Below, in pieces: positions 37,607 through 50,499 of a stretch of 64,000 nt of DNA. The notes beneath the pieces are model-generated. The model did not search any database and was not told the origin of the DNA. It worked only from the letters and a program-made list of their open reading frames with translations. Made by a program: the position numbers and the translations under genes. The stretch comes from Conchocele bisecta (taxonomy: Eukaryota; Mollusca; Bivalvia; Lucinida; Thyasiridae). How positions within the stretch are numbered: position 1 is the first letter of the stretch; the number at the start of each line of letters is the position of its first letter. The stretch lies in the NCBI GenBank assembly GCA_029237695.1, contig CM055272.1, positions 9,536,042 through 9,600,041 on the forward strand, read 5' to 3'.

Positions 37607-39154
37607 TTTAGCCATGTTTTTTGAAAAAAAAATCCAGGCTATTGGATTGGCGAAAGCCGGGCGGGCGGCGGGCGGGCGGGCGGGCAGGCGGGCGGCGGGC
37701 GGCGTCCACAATCAATGTTAAGTTTTCGTGTTTGAGTCCATTTCTTTGTTACTGTACCACCTAGGACCACCAAACTTCAATGTTAAGTTTTCGCGTTTAC
37801 AATGTTAAGTTTTCGTGCTTAAGTCCATTTCTTTGGTACTGTACCACCTAGGACCACCAAACTTTCACAGCTTCATAATCAAGGGGTACCCACCACATAT
37901 CACTATCCAACATGTTACTTATTTTTTTAACTTCACCCATTTTTTCCGCGCAGTCGACTTAGCCATTTTCAATGTTAAGTTTTCGCGTTTACAATGTTAA
38001 GTTTTCGTGTTTAAGTCCATTTCTTTGGTACTGTACCACCTAGGACCACCAAACTTTCACAGCTTCATAACCAAGGGGTGCCTACCACATACAACTATCC
38101 AACATGTGACCATTTTTTTACCTTCACCTATTATTTCTACGTAATTGACTTAGCCATTTTCAACGTTAACTTTTTAACGTATGTCTGGTTAAAGTTTTTT
38201 GGTTAAACTTTTTCGTTATACTATATCTCTGCAACTGCTTCGCCCATTACCTTGAAACTTCACATGGGTGTTTATCATCATCCATATTTTCATTCTAACC
38301 CCCAACCGTGCGGCCCCTGTGCCCAATGTCAAGGTCAAATTACTTTGAATTTTTTTGTTAAAGTTTTTTCGTGTACTATATCTCTGCAACTGCTTCACCC
38401 TATACCTTGATACTTCACATGGGTGTTTATCATCATTGTCGCACCTGCTTGCGGAAAGCGCGATCCTGTGCCCAATGTCAAGGTCAAATTACTTTGAATT
38501 TTTTTGTTAAAGTTTTTTTGTGTACTATATCTCTGCAACTGCTTCACCCAATACCTTGATACTTCACATGGGTGTTTATCATCATTGTTACACCTGCTTG
38601 CGGAAAGCGCGATCCTGTGCCCTATGTCAAGTTCAAATTACTTTGAATTTTTTTGTTAAAGTTTTTTCGTGTACTACATTGTATATCTCTGCAACTTGCA
38701 ACTGCTTCACCCAATACCTTGATACTTCACATGGGTGTTTATCATCATTGTCGCACCTGCTTGCGGAAAGCGCGATCCTGTGCCCTATGTCAAGTTCAAA
38801 TTACTTTGAATTTTTTTGTTAAAGTTTTTTCGTGTACTATATCTCTGCAACTGCTTCACCCAATACCTTGATACTTCACATGGGTGTTTATCATCATTGT
38901 CACACCTGCTTGCGGAAAGCACGATATCGTCAGCATTTTGGCATACGTCCGTCCGTTCGTCCGTGTGTCTGGTTAAAGTTTTTTGGTTAAAGTTTTTCCA
39001 TCTACTATATCTATTTTTTTAGTGTCCATGCCTCGCCCCAAGGCGCGACATGCAGGCCACGGCCATCTAGTCTACAAAAAGTGGGTATAATTATGTTATC
39101 CAGGTGTCCATGCTTGGAAAAAACCTGGCCTTCGTGGCTTTGCCTCGTTTCTTG
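37607..39154 (+). mobile_element. Element C, copy 1 (complete)
   Basis: Head: TTTTAGCC..GG, a T/A-rich loop, then ATCCAGGCT (an imperfect hairpin), GGATTGGCGAAAGCC and a GGGCGGGCGGC microsatellite. Core 1: ~170-200 bp units with TGTACCACCTAGGACCACCA. Core 2: ~150 bp units with TATCTCTGCAACTGCTTCAC and GCTTGCGGAAAGCGCGATCC. Tail: (TCCG)n, then GTGTCCATGCCTCGCCCCAA, and finally TTTGCCTCGTTTCTTG. The short open frames in it are repeat translations. Further copies are at 39,540, 42,710-49,130 and 59,434. Confidence 0.8.
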
Positions 39155-39537
39155 TTTTTAATATTTCATGCATGCATTCCTCTAAGGCTCTACTATCATG
39201 CTGTGACAAATTCCCGCTGATCTCGATCTCAAGGTCACATACTTAGTCTCTTTACAAAACTTAACATCAGAGAAATCGGTTACAATTTCTATTTACTTGC
39301 TCGGATCTGCTTCACATTTCACACCCGCATTGCTCCAATGGACATCTACCACCCTGTGACAAATTCACGTTCATGCCGCTCCCGCTAAGCCCAGAGTCAA
39401 GGCCACAAGCTCACACACTTGGAATTTTTTACATATTTTAGGAGTACCTGGGCCCACGCGTCGGGGGGGGGGGGGGGGGGGGGGGGGGGGGTATTCCGTA
39501 AGCCTCGCTTACTGACCAATCTAGTTTGTTGTTGTTT
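39155..39537 (+). mobile_element. Element D, tail fragment
   Basis: Matches 63,680-63,935 (for example TTGCTCGGATCTGCTTCACA and CCGTAAGCCTCGCTTACTGA) and ends ACCAATCTAGTTT. A run of 29 G (39,463-39,491) stands where the other copy has CGCGGGGGTATT. The head is missing because element C copy 1 lies directly upstream. Confidence 0.75.
39463..39491 (+). repeat. 29-base poly-G tract
   Basis: Uninterrupted G run at the site of a five-G run in the related element D copy at 63,890. It could be a real expansion, a G-quadruplex-forming tract, or an assembly artefact. Confidence 0.9.
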
Positions 39538-39539
39538 GT

Positions 39540-42500
39540 TAGCCAGGTTTTTTTGAAAAAAATCCAGGCTATTGGATTGGCGAAAGAAAGTCGGGCGGGT
39601 CGGGCGGTGCGGGCGGGCGGGCGGGCGGGGCGTGGGCGGGCGGGGGCGTCCACAATCAATGTTAAGTTTTCGTGTTTGAGTCCATTTCTTTGTTACTGTA
39701 CCACCTAGGACCACCAAACTTTCACAGCTTCATAATCAAGGGGTGTCCACCACATATCACTATCCAACATGTTACTTTTTTTTAACTTCACCCATTTTTT
39801 TCCGCGCAGTCGACTTAGCCATTTTCAATGTTAAGTTTTCGCGTTTTCAATGTTAAGTTTTTCGTGTTTAAAGTCCATTTCTTTGGTACTGTACCACCTA
39901 GGATCACCAAACGTTCACAGCTTCATAACCAATGGGGTGACCTCCACATACAACTATCCAACATGTGACCATTTTTTTACCTTCACCTATTATTTCTACG
40001 TAATTGACTTAGCCATTTTCAACGTTAACTTTTTAACGTACGTCTGGTTAAATTTTTTGGTTAAAACTTTTTCGTTATACTATGTCTCTGCAACTGCTTC
40101 GCCCATTACCTTGAAACTTCACATGGGTGTTTATCATCGTCCATATTTTCATTCTAACCCCCAACCGTGCGGCCCCTGTGCGCAATGTCAAGGTCAAATT
40201 ACTTTGAATTTATTTGTTGAAGTTTTTTCGTGTACTATATCTCTGCAACTGCTTCACCCATTACTTTGATACTTCACATGGGTGTTTATCATCATTGTCG
40301 CACCCGCTTGCGGAAAGCGCGATCCTGTGCCCTATGCCAAGTTCAAATTACTTTGAATTTTTTTGTTAAAGTTTTTTCGTGTACTACATTGTATATCTCT
40401 GCAACTTGCAACTGCTTCACCCAATACCTTGATACTTCACATGGGTGTTTATCATCATTGTCGCACCTGCTTGCGGAAAGCGCGATCCTGTGCCCTATGT
40501 CAAGTTCAAATTACTTTGAATTTTTTTGTTAAAGTTTTTTCGTGTACTATATCTCTGCAACTGCTTCACCCAATACCTTGATACTTCACACATGGGTGTC
40601 GTCGGCATTTTGGCATACGTCTGTCCGTCCGTCCGTACGTCCATGTGACCGGTTAAAGTTTTTTCGTTAAAGTTTTTCCATCTACTATATCAATTTTTAG
40701 CTCACCTGAGCAAAGCTCATGTGAGCTATTGTTATGGCAAAGTGTCCGTCGTCCGTCGTCCGTCGTCCGTCCGTGAACATTTTCAATCATCTTCTTCTCC
40801 CGAATTGCTTAGCCGATATTGGTCAAACTTCACAGGGATGATATATGGGTGATGCCATTTCAGATTTGTTAAAATGGAGGTCATCGACAATCCAAGATGG
40901 CCGCCATGGAAAAGTAGGTCAAATTCTTAAAAAATCTTCTTCTCACGAACCGCCAGGCCGATTTCGATGATACTTGGTATGAATGATCGATAGTTAGCGC
41001 TATTTCAGATTTGTTCATATGGTGGCCCGTGGGTCAAAAATGGGCGTCGCCCGAGGGGTCAAATAGGGGTCAAATTTTATTTTTAACCGAATATAGTCAT
41101 GTAATATATCAAATCGAAGGTATCGACGAGACAATCACTCTGGAACATTTTTTGTCTAAATCATATGATTACGTCATCCAAGATGGCCACCGATAGTTCA
41201 AATGGTCATTCTTTTACTAAAGATTTCAAATGTCTTCTTCTTGTAAACTGCTTGGCCGATATTGGCCAAACTTAACTGTAATGGTCTGTGGTTGAAGCCT
41301 GTCCATTTTTGTTAAAATGGAGGTCATCACCAAATCCAAGATGGCCGCCGTTGAGAAGTAGGTCAAATTCTTAAAAAATCTTCTCACGAACCGCCAGGCC
41401 GATTTCGACGATACTGGGTATGAATGATCGATAGTTAGCGCTGTTTCAGATTTGTTCATATGGTGGCCCCTGGGTCAAAAATGGGGCGTGGCCCGAGGGG
41501 TCAACTAGGGGTCAAATTATATTTTTGCCCGAATATGGTCATATAATATATCAAATCGAAGGTATCGACTAGTTGATCACTCTGGACCATTTTTTGTCTA
41601 AATCAGATGATTTTGTCATCCAAGATGGCCACCGAAAGGTAAAAAAGTTGTTCTTTTACTAAAGATTTCAAACGTATTCTTCTTGTGAACTGCTTGGCCG
41701 ATATGGCCAAACTTAACTGTAATGGTCTGTGGGTGAAGCCTGTCCATTTTTGTTAAAATGGAGGTCATCACCAAATCCAGATGTCCGCCGTTGAAAAGTA
41801 GGTCAAATTGTCAAAAAATCTTCTTCTCACAAACCTCCAGGCCGATTTCGACGAAACTTGGTGTGAATGATTGATAGTTAACGCTGTTTCAGATTTGTTC
41901 ATATGGTGGCCCCTGGGTCAAAAATGGGCGTGGCCCGAGGGGTCAACTAGGGTGGGGACAAATTATATTTTTGCCCGAATATGGTTATATAATATATCAA
42001 ATCGAAGGTATCGACTAGTCTATCACTCTGGAGCAATTTTTTTGTCTAAATCAGATGATTTTGTCATCCAAGATGGCCACCGAAAGGTAAAAAAAAAAGT
42101 TGTTCTTTTACTAAAGATTTCAAACGTATTCTTCTTGTGAACTGCTTGGCCGATATTGGCCAAACTTAACTGTAATGGTCTGTGGGTGAAGCCTGTCCAT
42201 TTTTGTTAAAATGGAGGTCATCACCAAATCCGCCAGGCCGATTTCGACGAAACTTTGTCTGAATGATGGATAGTTAACGCTGATTCAGATTTGTTCATAT
42301 GGTGGCCTCTGGGTCAAAAATGGTCATGGCCCGAGGGGTCAAATAGGGGTCAAATTTTATTTTTGACCGAATATGGTCATTTTATATATCAAATCGAAGG
42401 TATAGCAGTAAATCACATGCACATATGCGCAATATATGTTAGATCAGAAGGTACCAACAAATTCTGTGGAACATTTGAAGTTGTAAGTGAAGAGTCTTTG

Positions 42501-42708
42501 TGAAATCAAGATGACCACTATGGAGGCTTTTAGGTGAGCGATACAGGCCCATTTGGGCCTCTTGTTTTAGTGTCCATGCCTCGCCCCAAGGCGCGACATG
42601 CAGGCCACGGCCATCTAGTCTACAAAAAGTGGGTATAATTATGTTATCCAAGTGTCCATGCTTGGAAAAAACCTGGCCTTCGTGGCTTTGCCTCGTTTCT
42701 TGTTTTGT
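39540..42708 (+). mobile_element. Element C, copy 2, with nested element B
   Basis: Head AGCCAGGTTTTTTTGAAAAA at 39,540 with a GGGCGGGCGGG microsatellite, the same two cores as copy 1, and the tail TTTGCCTCGTTTCTTG at about 42,705. Element B (40,696-42,564) is inserted in the T-run just before GTGTCCATGCCTCGCC. The composite C+B recurs at 59,434-62,311. Confidence 0.75.
40696..42564 (+). mobile_element. Element B, copy 1 (complete)
   Basis: Head TTTAGCTCACCTGAGCAAAG ... GAGCTATTGTTATGG and (CCGTCGT)n; core of about four ~420 bp units, each with GATATTGGCCAAACTTAACT, ATCCAAGATGGCC and GGGTCAAAAATGGGCGTGGC; tail TAGGTGAGCGATACAGGCCC, then GGGCCTCTTG. The empty site is visible in element C copy 1 at 39,000-39,018. 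Related to A, but with a distinct core. Confidence 0.8.
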
Positions 42709-42709
42709 T

Positions 42710-45478
42710 TTTAGCCAGGTTTTTGGGAAAAAAATACAGGCTATTGGATTGGCGAAAGCCGGGCGGGCGGCGGGCGGCGGGCGGCAGGCGGCGGGCGGCG
42801 GGCGGCATTCCCAATCAATGTTAAGTTTTCGTGTTTGAGTCCATTTTTTTGTTACTGTACCACCTAGGACCACCAAACTTTCACAGCTTCATAATCAAGG
42901 GGTGCCCACCACATATCACTATCCAACATGTTACTTTTTTTTTAACTTGACCCATTTTTTCCGCGCAATCGACTTAGCCATTTTCAATGTTAAGTTTTCG
43001 CGTTTTCAATGTTAAGTTTTCGTGTTTAAGTCCATTTCTTTGGGACTGTACCACCTAGGACCACCAAACTTTCACAGCTTCATAATCAAGGGGTGCCCAC
43101 CACATATCACTATCCAACATGTTACTTTTTTAGCCAGGTTTTTTGAAAAAAAATCCAGGCTATTGGATTGGCGAAAGCCGGGCGGGGGCGGGCGGGGCGG
43201 CGGAGCGCGGCGGGCGGGCGGCGTCCACAATCAATGTTAAGTTTTCGTGTTTGAGTCCATTTCTTTGTTACTGTACCACCTAGGACCACCAAACTTTCAC
43301 AGCTCATAATCAAGGGGTGCCCACCCACATAATCACTGTCCAACATGTTACTTTTTTTTTAACTTCACCCATTTTTCCGCATAGTCGACTTAGCCATTTT
43401 CAATGTTAAGTTTTCGTGTTTACAATGTTAAGTTTTCGTGTTTAAGTCCATTTCTTTTGTACTGTACCACCTAGGACCACTAAACTTTCACAGCTTCATA
43501 ATCAAGGGGTACCCACCACCATATCACTATCCAACATGTTACTTTTTTAGCCAGGTTTTTTGAAAAAAAATCCAGGCTATTGGATTGGCGAAAGCCGGGC
43601 GGCGGGCGGGCGGCGGGCAGGCGGCGGGCGGCGTCCACAATCAATGTTAAGTTTTCGTGTTTGAGTCCATTTCTTTGTTACTGTACCACCTAGGACCACC
43701 AAACTTTCACAGCTTCATAATCAAGGGGTGCCCACCACATATCACTATCCAACATGTTACTTTTTTTTTAACTTCACCCATTTTTTCCGCGTAGTCGACT
43801 TAGCCATTTTCAATGTTAAGTTTTTCGCGTTTACAATGTTAAGTTTTCGTGTTTAAGTCCATTTCTTTGGTACTGTACCACCTAGGACCACCAAACTTTC
43901 ACAGCTTCATAACCAAGGGGTGCCTACCACATACAACTATCCAACCATGTGACCATTTTTTTACCTTCACCTCCATTATTTCTACGTAATTGACTTAGCC
44001 ATTTTCAACGTTAACTTTTTAACGTACGTCTGGTTAGAGGTTTTTTTGGTTAAAACTTTTTCGTTATACTATATCTCTGCAACTGCTTCGCCCATTACCT
44101 TGAAAACTTCACATGGGTGTTTATCATCATCCATATTTTCATTATTCTAACCCCCAACCGTGCGGCCCCTGTGCCCAATGTCAAGGTCAAATTACTTTGA
44201 ATTTTTTTGTTAAAGTTTTTTCGTGTACTATATCTCTGCAACATGCTTCACACCAATACCTTTGATACTTCACATGGTGTTTATCATCATTGTCGCACTG
44301 CTTGCGGAAAGCGCGATCCTGTGCCCAATAATGTCAAGGTCAAATTACATTTGAATTTTTTTGTTTTTTTTTAAAGTTTTTTCATGTACTATATCTCTGC
44401 AACTGCTTCACCCAATACCTTGATACTTCACATGGGTGTTTATCATTCATTGTCGCACCTGCTTGCGGAAAGCGCGATTCTGTGCCAATGTCAAGGTTCA
44501 AATTATTTGAATTTTTTTGTTAAAGTTTTTTCATGTACTATAACTCTGCAACTGCTTCACCCAATACCTTGATACTTCACATGACTTGGGTGCTTATCAT
44601 CATTATCGCACCTGCTTGCGGAAAGCGCGATCCTGTGCCCATTGTCAAGGTCAAATTACTTTGAATTTTTTTGTTAATGTTTTTTCGTGTACTATATCTC
44701 TGCAACTGCTTCACCCAATACCTTGATATTTTCACAGGGTGTCATCATTGTTGCAAAATTACCTGCTTTCGGAAAGCGCGAATCCTGTGCCCAATGTCAA
44801 GGTCAAATTTTTTACTTTGAATTTTTTTGTTAAAGTTTTTTTCGTGTACTATATCTCTGCAACTGCTTCACCCAATACCTTGATACTTCACATGGGTGTT
44901 TATCATCATTGTCGCACCTGCTTTCGGAAAGCGCGATCCTGTGCCCTATGTCAAGTTCAAATTACTTTGAATTTTTTTGTTAAAGTTTTTTCGTGTACTA
45001 TATCTCTGCAACTGCTTCACCCAATACCTTGATACTTCACATGGGTGTTTATCATCATTGTCGCACCTGCTTGCGGAAAGCGCGATCCTCTGCCCAATGT
45101 CAATGTCAAATTACTTTGAATTTTTTTGTTAAAGTTTTTTTGTGTACTATATCTCTGCAACTGCTTCACCCAATACCTTGTACTTCTACTTACACATGTT
45201 GTTATCATTCAATGTCACACTCGCTGCGGAAAGCGCGATATTCGTCAAAGCATGCAGCATTTTGGCATACGTCCGTCCGTTCGTCCGTGTGTCCGGTTAA
45301 AGTTTTTGGGTTAAAGTTTTTCCATCTACTATATCTATTTTTTTAGTGTCCATGCCTCGCCCCAAGGCGCGACATGCAGGCCACGGCCATCTAGTCTACA
45401 AAAAGTGGGTATAATTATGTTATCCAAGTGTCTATGCTTGGAAAAAACCTGGCCTTCGTGGCTTTGCCTCGTTTCTTG
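42710..45478 (+). mobile_element. Element C, nested copies with three heads
   Basis: C heads start at about 42,710, 43,130 and 43,547. The second and third are each preceded by CATGTTACTTTTTT, a site inside C core 1. The tail ends at about 45,478, where core 1 text (TTTAACTTGACCCATTTTTT) resumes. I read it as C inserted in C inserted in C, always at the same T-run. Core 2 here is expanded to eight or more units (44,050-45,230). Confidence 0.7.
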
Positions 45479-45864
45479 TTTTTAACTTGACCCATTTTTT
45501 CCGCGCAATCGACTTAGCCATTTTCAATGTTACCGTAAGTTTTCGCGTTTTCAATGTTAAGTTTTCGTGTTTACGTCCATTTCTTTGGTACTGTACCACC
45601 TAGGACCACCAAACTTTCACAGCTTCATAATCAAGGGGTGCCCACCACATATCACTATTCAACATGTTATTTTTTTTTAACTTGACCCATTTTTTCCGCG
45701 CAGTCGACTTAGCCATTTTCAATGTTAACTTTTCGCGTTTACAATGTTAAGTTTTGGTGTTTAAGTCCATTTCTTTGGTACTGTACCACCTAGGACCACC
45801 AAACTTTCACAGCTTCATAACCAAGGGGTGCCTACCACATACAACTATCCAACATGTGACCATT

Positions 45865-47087
45865 TTTAGCTCACCTGAGCGAAGCTCATGTGAGCTATTG
45901 TTACCGCAATGTGTCCGTCGTCCGTCGTCGTCGTCCGTGAACATTTTCAAACGTCTTCTCCTCGGTAACCATTGGGTCTATAGTCACCAAACTTCATGGT
46001 CATGGTCCTTAGGTAGGGGGATTACAAAATTGTTAAAATGACGTCATTACGTAATTCAAGATGGCCGCCGTCTAAAAATAGCACAAATTCTTAAAAAATC
46101 TTCTTCTCAAGAACCGCCAACTGGATTTCAACGAAACTTGGTAGGAATGATCGATGTACATTGCTCTTTCAAAGTTGTTAAAATGTTGACCCCGGGGTCA
46201 AAAATGGGCGTGGCCCGTGGGGTCAAATTGGGGTCAAATTTTATTTTTGACCGAATATGGTCATTTCATATATCAAATTGAAGGTATCAATGATGCGATC
46301 ACTCTGGTGCATTTTCTGTCGAAATCGGATTGTTATGTCATCCAAGAAGGCCGCCGAAAGGTCAAAAGGTCGTTCTTTTATTAGAGATTTCAAAATTCTT
46401 CTTCACATGAACATTGGCCCATGGTAGCCAAACTTAAAAGTTATGGTCCATGTGTGAAGCCTTTTCAGATTTGTTAAAATGGAGGTCATCGCTAATCCAA
46501 GATGGCCGCCGTCTAAAAATAGCATAAATTCTTAAAAAAATCTTCTTCTCATGAACCGCTAGCCGGATTTTGACGAAACTTGGTAGGAATGATCGATGGG
46601 TGTGGCCCATGGGGTCAAATTTTATGTTTGACCGAATATGGTCATGTTATATATCAAATCGAAGGTATCAATGAGGCGATCACTCTGGTACATTTTTTGT
46701 CCAAATCGGATTGTTATGTCATCCAAGATGCCCGCCGAAATGTCAAAAGGTCGTACTTTTATTAGAGATTTCAAAATTCTTCTTCTTCAAAATTCTTCTT
46801 CACATGAACCGCTTGGCCCATGGTAGCGAAACTTAAAAGTTATGGTCCATGGGTGAAGCCTTTTCAGATATTTATTCAAGATTTTTGACGTCTTTTTCTC
46901 AGGAACCACATGGCCGATGCTGGGTGAAGCATTTTCAGATTTTGTAAAATGAGAGTCATCGCTTAATCCAAGATGACCGCCATCTAAAAATAGCACAATT
47001 TTTTTAAAACACATGAACTCAATGTCACATTCTCCTCTGGTGTTCATGGAGTCAGGTGAGCGAATTAGGGCCATCATGGCCCTCTTG
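45865..47087 (+). mobile_element. Element A, copy 2 (complete)
   Basis: Head TTTAGCTCACCTGAGCGAAG with hairpin AGCTCACCTGAGC/GCTCATGTGAGCT, GTCCGTCGTC microsatellite, core units with ATGGCCGCCGTCTAAAAATA, and tail GTCAGGTGAGCGAATTAGG then GGCCCTCTTG. It sits in the T-run of element C: the unoccupied form is at 38,105-38,135 (CATGTGACC, T-run, ACCTTCACC). Confidence 0.8.
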
Positions 47088-47182
47088 TTTTACCTTCATC
47101 TATTATTTCTACGTAATTGACTTAGCCATTTTCAACGTTAACTTTTTAACGTAGGTCTGGTTAAATTTTTGGATTAAAACTT

Positions 47183-48603
47183 TTTAGCTCACCTGAGCGA
47201 AGCTCATGTGAGCTATTGTTACCGCAATGTGTCCGTCGTCCGTCGTCGTCCGTCGTCGTCCGTCGTCGTCCGTCGTCGTCCGTCGTCGTCCGTCGTCGTC
47301 CGTCGTCGTCCGTCGTCGTCGTCCGTGAACATTTTCAAACGTCTTCTCCTCGGTAACCATTGGGCCTATGGTCACCAAACTTCATGGTCATGGTCCTTAG
47401 GTAGGGGGATTACAAAATTGTTAAAATGACGTCATTACGTAATCCAAGATGGCCGCCGTCTAAAAATAGCACAAATTCTTAAAAAATCTTCTTCTCAAGA
47501 ACCGCCAACCGGATTTCGACAAAACTTGGTAGGAATGATCGATGTACATTGCTCTTTCAAAGTTGTTAAAATGGTGACCCTGGGGTTAATAAAATGGGCG
47601 TGGCCCGTGGGGTCAAATTGGGGTCAAATTTTATTTTTGACTGAATATGGTCATTTCATATATCAAATTGAAGGTATCAATGAGGCGATCACTCTGGTGC
47701 ATTTTGTGTCGAAATCGGATTGTTATGTCATCCAAGATGGCCGCCAAAATGTCAAAAGGTTCTTTTATTAGAGATTTCAAAATTTTTCTTCACATAAACC
47801 GCTTGGCCCATGGTAGCCAAACTTAAAAGTTTTGGTCCATGGGTGAAGCCTTTTCAGATTTGTTAAAATGGAGGTCATCGCTAATCCAAGATGGCCGCCG
47901 TCTAAAAATAGCATAAATTCTTAAAAAATCTTCTTCTCATGAACTGCTAGCCGGATTTCGACGAAACTTGGTAGGAATGATTGATGTATATTGCTCTTTG
48001 AAAGTTGTTAAAATGGTGACCCCAGGGGTCAAAAAATTGGGCAATGGCCGTGGGGTCAAATTGGGGTCAAATTTTATTTTTGACTGAATATGGTCATGTC
48101 ATATATCAAATTGAAGGTATCAATGAGGCGATCACTCTGGTGCAATATTTGTCGGAATCGGATGATTATGTCATCCATGATGGCCACCAAAAGGTCCATT
48201 TATTCAAGATTTTTCTCAGGAACCACATGGCCGATGCTGGGTGAAGCATTTTCAGGGTCAAATTGGGGTCAAATTTTATTTTTGACTGAATATGGTCATT
48301 TCATATATCAAATTGAAGGTATCAATGAGGCGATCACTCTGGTGCAATATTTGTCGGAATCGGATGATTATGTCATCCATGATGGCCACCAAAAGGTCCA
48401 TTTATTCAAGATTTTCTCAGGAACCACATGACCGATGCTGGGTGAAGCATTTTCAGATTTTGTAAAATGAGTCATCGCTTAATCCAAGATGACCGCCATC
48501 TAAAAATAGCACAATTTTGTTAAAACACATGAACTCAATGTCACATTCTCCTCTGGTGTTCATGGAGTCAGGTGAGCGAATTAGGGCCATCATGGCCCTC
48601 TTG
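47183..48603 (+). mobile_element. Element A, copy 3 (complete)
   Basis: Same head and tail as copy 2, with a larger (GTCCGTCGTC)n at 47,231-47,326 that opens long frames on both strands by chance. Inserted in the T-run before GTTATACTATATCTC of element C; the unoccupied form is at 40,065-40,085. Confidence 0.8.
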
Positions 48604-49130
48604 TTTGTTATACTATATCTCTGCAACTGCTTCGCCCATTACCTTGAAACTTCACATGGGTGTTTATCATCGTCCATATTTTCACTCTAACCCCCAACCG
48701 TGCGGCCCCTGTGCGCAATGTCAAGGTCAAATTACTTTGAATTTATTTGTTAAAGTTTTTTTGTGTACTATATCTCTGCAACTGCTTCACCCATTACCTT
48801 GATACTTCACATGGGTCTCTATCATCATTGTCGCACCCGCTTGCGGAAAGCGCGATATCGTCGGCATTTTGGCATACGTCCGTCCGTCCGTCCGTCCGTC
48901 CGTCCGTCCGTCAGAACGTCCGTCCGTCCGTCCGTCCGTCCGTCAGTACGTCCGTGTGTCCGGTTAAAGTTTTTTTGTTAAAGTTTTTCCATCTACTATA
49001 TCTATTTTTTTAGTGTCCATGCCTCGCCCCAAGGCGCGACATCTAGTCTACACAAAGTGGGTATAATTATGTTATCCAAGTGTCTATGCTTGGAAAACAC
49101 CTGGCCTTCGTGGCTTTGCCTCGTTTCTTG

Positions 49131-50490
49131 TTGTTTTTAGCATAAGCGCAGTTTTGTAGCCGATTTCGCAAGATTGCTGGGTATACTTGTCTGGCTAAGT
49201 GTATTTTGAGGGAGTGTTCATTTATGTTTTTGAAATGCATTATTTCATACAGAACTAAGGATGCTTGTGTTTGGTGATTATAATTATGCAGAATTATTGT
49301 ATTGCAACTATTACAATATCACTTGATTAATGTACTGTATACATACATTGAAGGCTTCTCCCTCGATGTCTACTTTGGGGAGATAGGTATGCTTGGCGAT
49401 ATTAGTAAAGTTGGTTAAATAGTACATTGTTCTACGCCTAGTTCATGTTGATAATCACCAACTGTGGCTTCCATGTTGTAGATGAATACACTGGCATAAC
49501 ATTTGATAATCCATACTTATTTATATACATGCAACAACATATTCATGCATAAAATCAGTGTGTTCAGCAGCCAAATAAACATTTTCTTACATTTCACGCA
49601 AGCTTCTTCATAAAAAACAAAGTGACTCAAGAGTAAAATATGGCCTAGAGTTATGCGAAATAATTTCTGGAGGCGGGCTGTCGGGTAGTGACTGTCTCAG
49701 AGGGTGTGTCCAAGAACACGATTTCATTATTCGAAAGAAACATGTCATTGTGATGCTCCTGACGTCATATCTCCATATATGGTAAACACGAGAGTGGTGT
49801 AAACTACTGTTGCCGAGTGGTATAATTCACCGTTAGATTTCTGTAAATAACTGACTGTCAATGATGCTGTAATCAACGCACCTTATGCCTGCTGGCTCTG
49901 AAAGGAGATGTGTGACACACCGTATCTATTTTGTCTCACCAGTACAAATCGTAGCTTGTTTTCGCGCAACACCGTATCCTTTTATGCAATTGCTTAAGGA
50001 AACTACACCGTAACAGGTGGTACAAATCATAATGATATGAAAATGCCATAAAAACATGTCTTTATCTGCATGTAGAGAGCTGACACTTTCCACGGATCAT
50101 TTAGACTGTATTTACTCGATATCGCCACCGAAAAAGGAAATAACACGTGTTAGTTATCCAGAAATCGGCTCTTTCATCACGCTCCCTCGATTCAAAATTC
50201 ACATACAAAAAGGTGTCATCTTTGCAAGCGAATTATTCAGAAAAGACATTGTCATTAGTATTGTCAGCATGATCGCTGAACATCATATTCATTTCTGCGT
50301 CTATACATACCAGATACGTTGCTGATAATGTCCTGTAAACTGTAAAATATTTGATTAAACTGACACTTACCCGCTGTCATTTCGCTACTCCATCTTGGCA
50401 ACATGTATATAGTCTGTCTGCACCGTATCACAGAAACTCTCCACCATATCACAATACCGACAGTGAAATCCACGTTTCTCTGGCCCTCTG
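49131..50490. other. No feature recognised
   Basis: About 1.35 kb without a repeat partner in the window. An open frame at 50,056-50,325 (89 codons) has no recognised domain or supporting features. It may be unique sequence or an old element core. Confidence 0.4.
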
Positions 50491-50499
50491 TGTGTGCCT

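Larger units (their letters stand above)
45479..49130 (+). mobile_element. Outer element C remainder with nested A copies 2 and 3
   Basis: Core 1 resumes at 45,479, is interrupted by A copy 2 (45,865-47,087) and A copy 3 (47,183-48,603), and then continues through core 2, a long (TCCG)n tract at 48,876-48,955, and the tail CTTTGCCTCGTTTCTTG ending at about 49,130. This is probably the right-hand part of one of the C copies whose heads lie at 42,710 or 43,130. Confidence 0.7.

Noticed and set aside
37650..37705. GC-rich stretch considered as a CpG-island promoter
   Set aside because: It is the GGGC microsatellite of the element C head and recurs at every copy.
38216..39022. Series of 60-100 codon frames with MYYISATASPNTLILHMGVY-type repeats
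   Set aside because: The peptides repeat because the DNA core unit of element C repeats; the same 'protein' appears at every copy and breaks with each unit indel.
47184..47429. Open frames with RRRPSSSV or DDGRRRTTT repeats
   Set aside because: Produced by the (GTCCGTCGTC)n microsatellite in element A.
50056..50325. 89-codon frame starting MSLSACRELTLSTDHL
   Set aside because: No domain, no repeat partner and no splice or promoter signal that I can defend; possibly chance.
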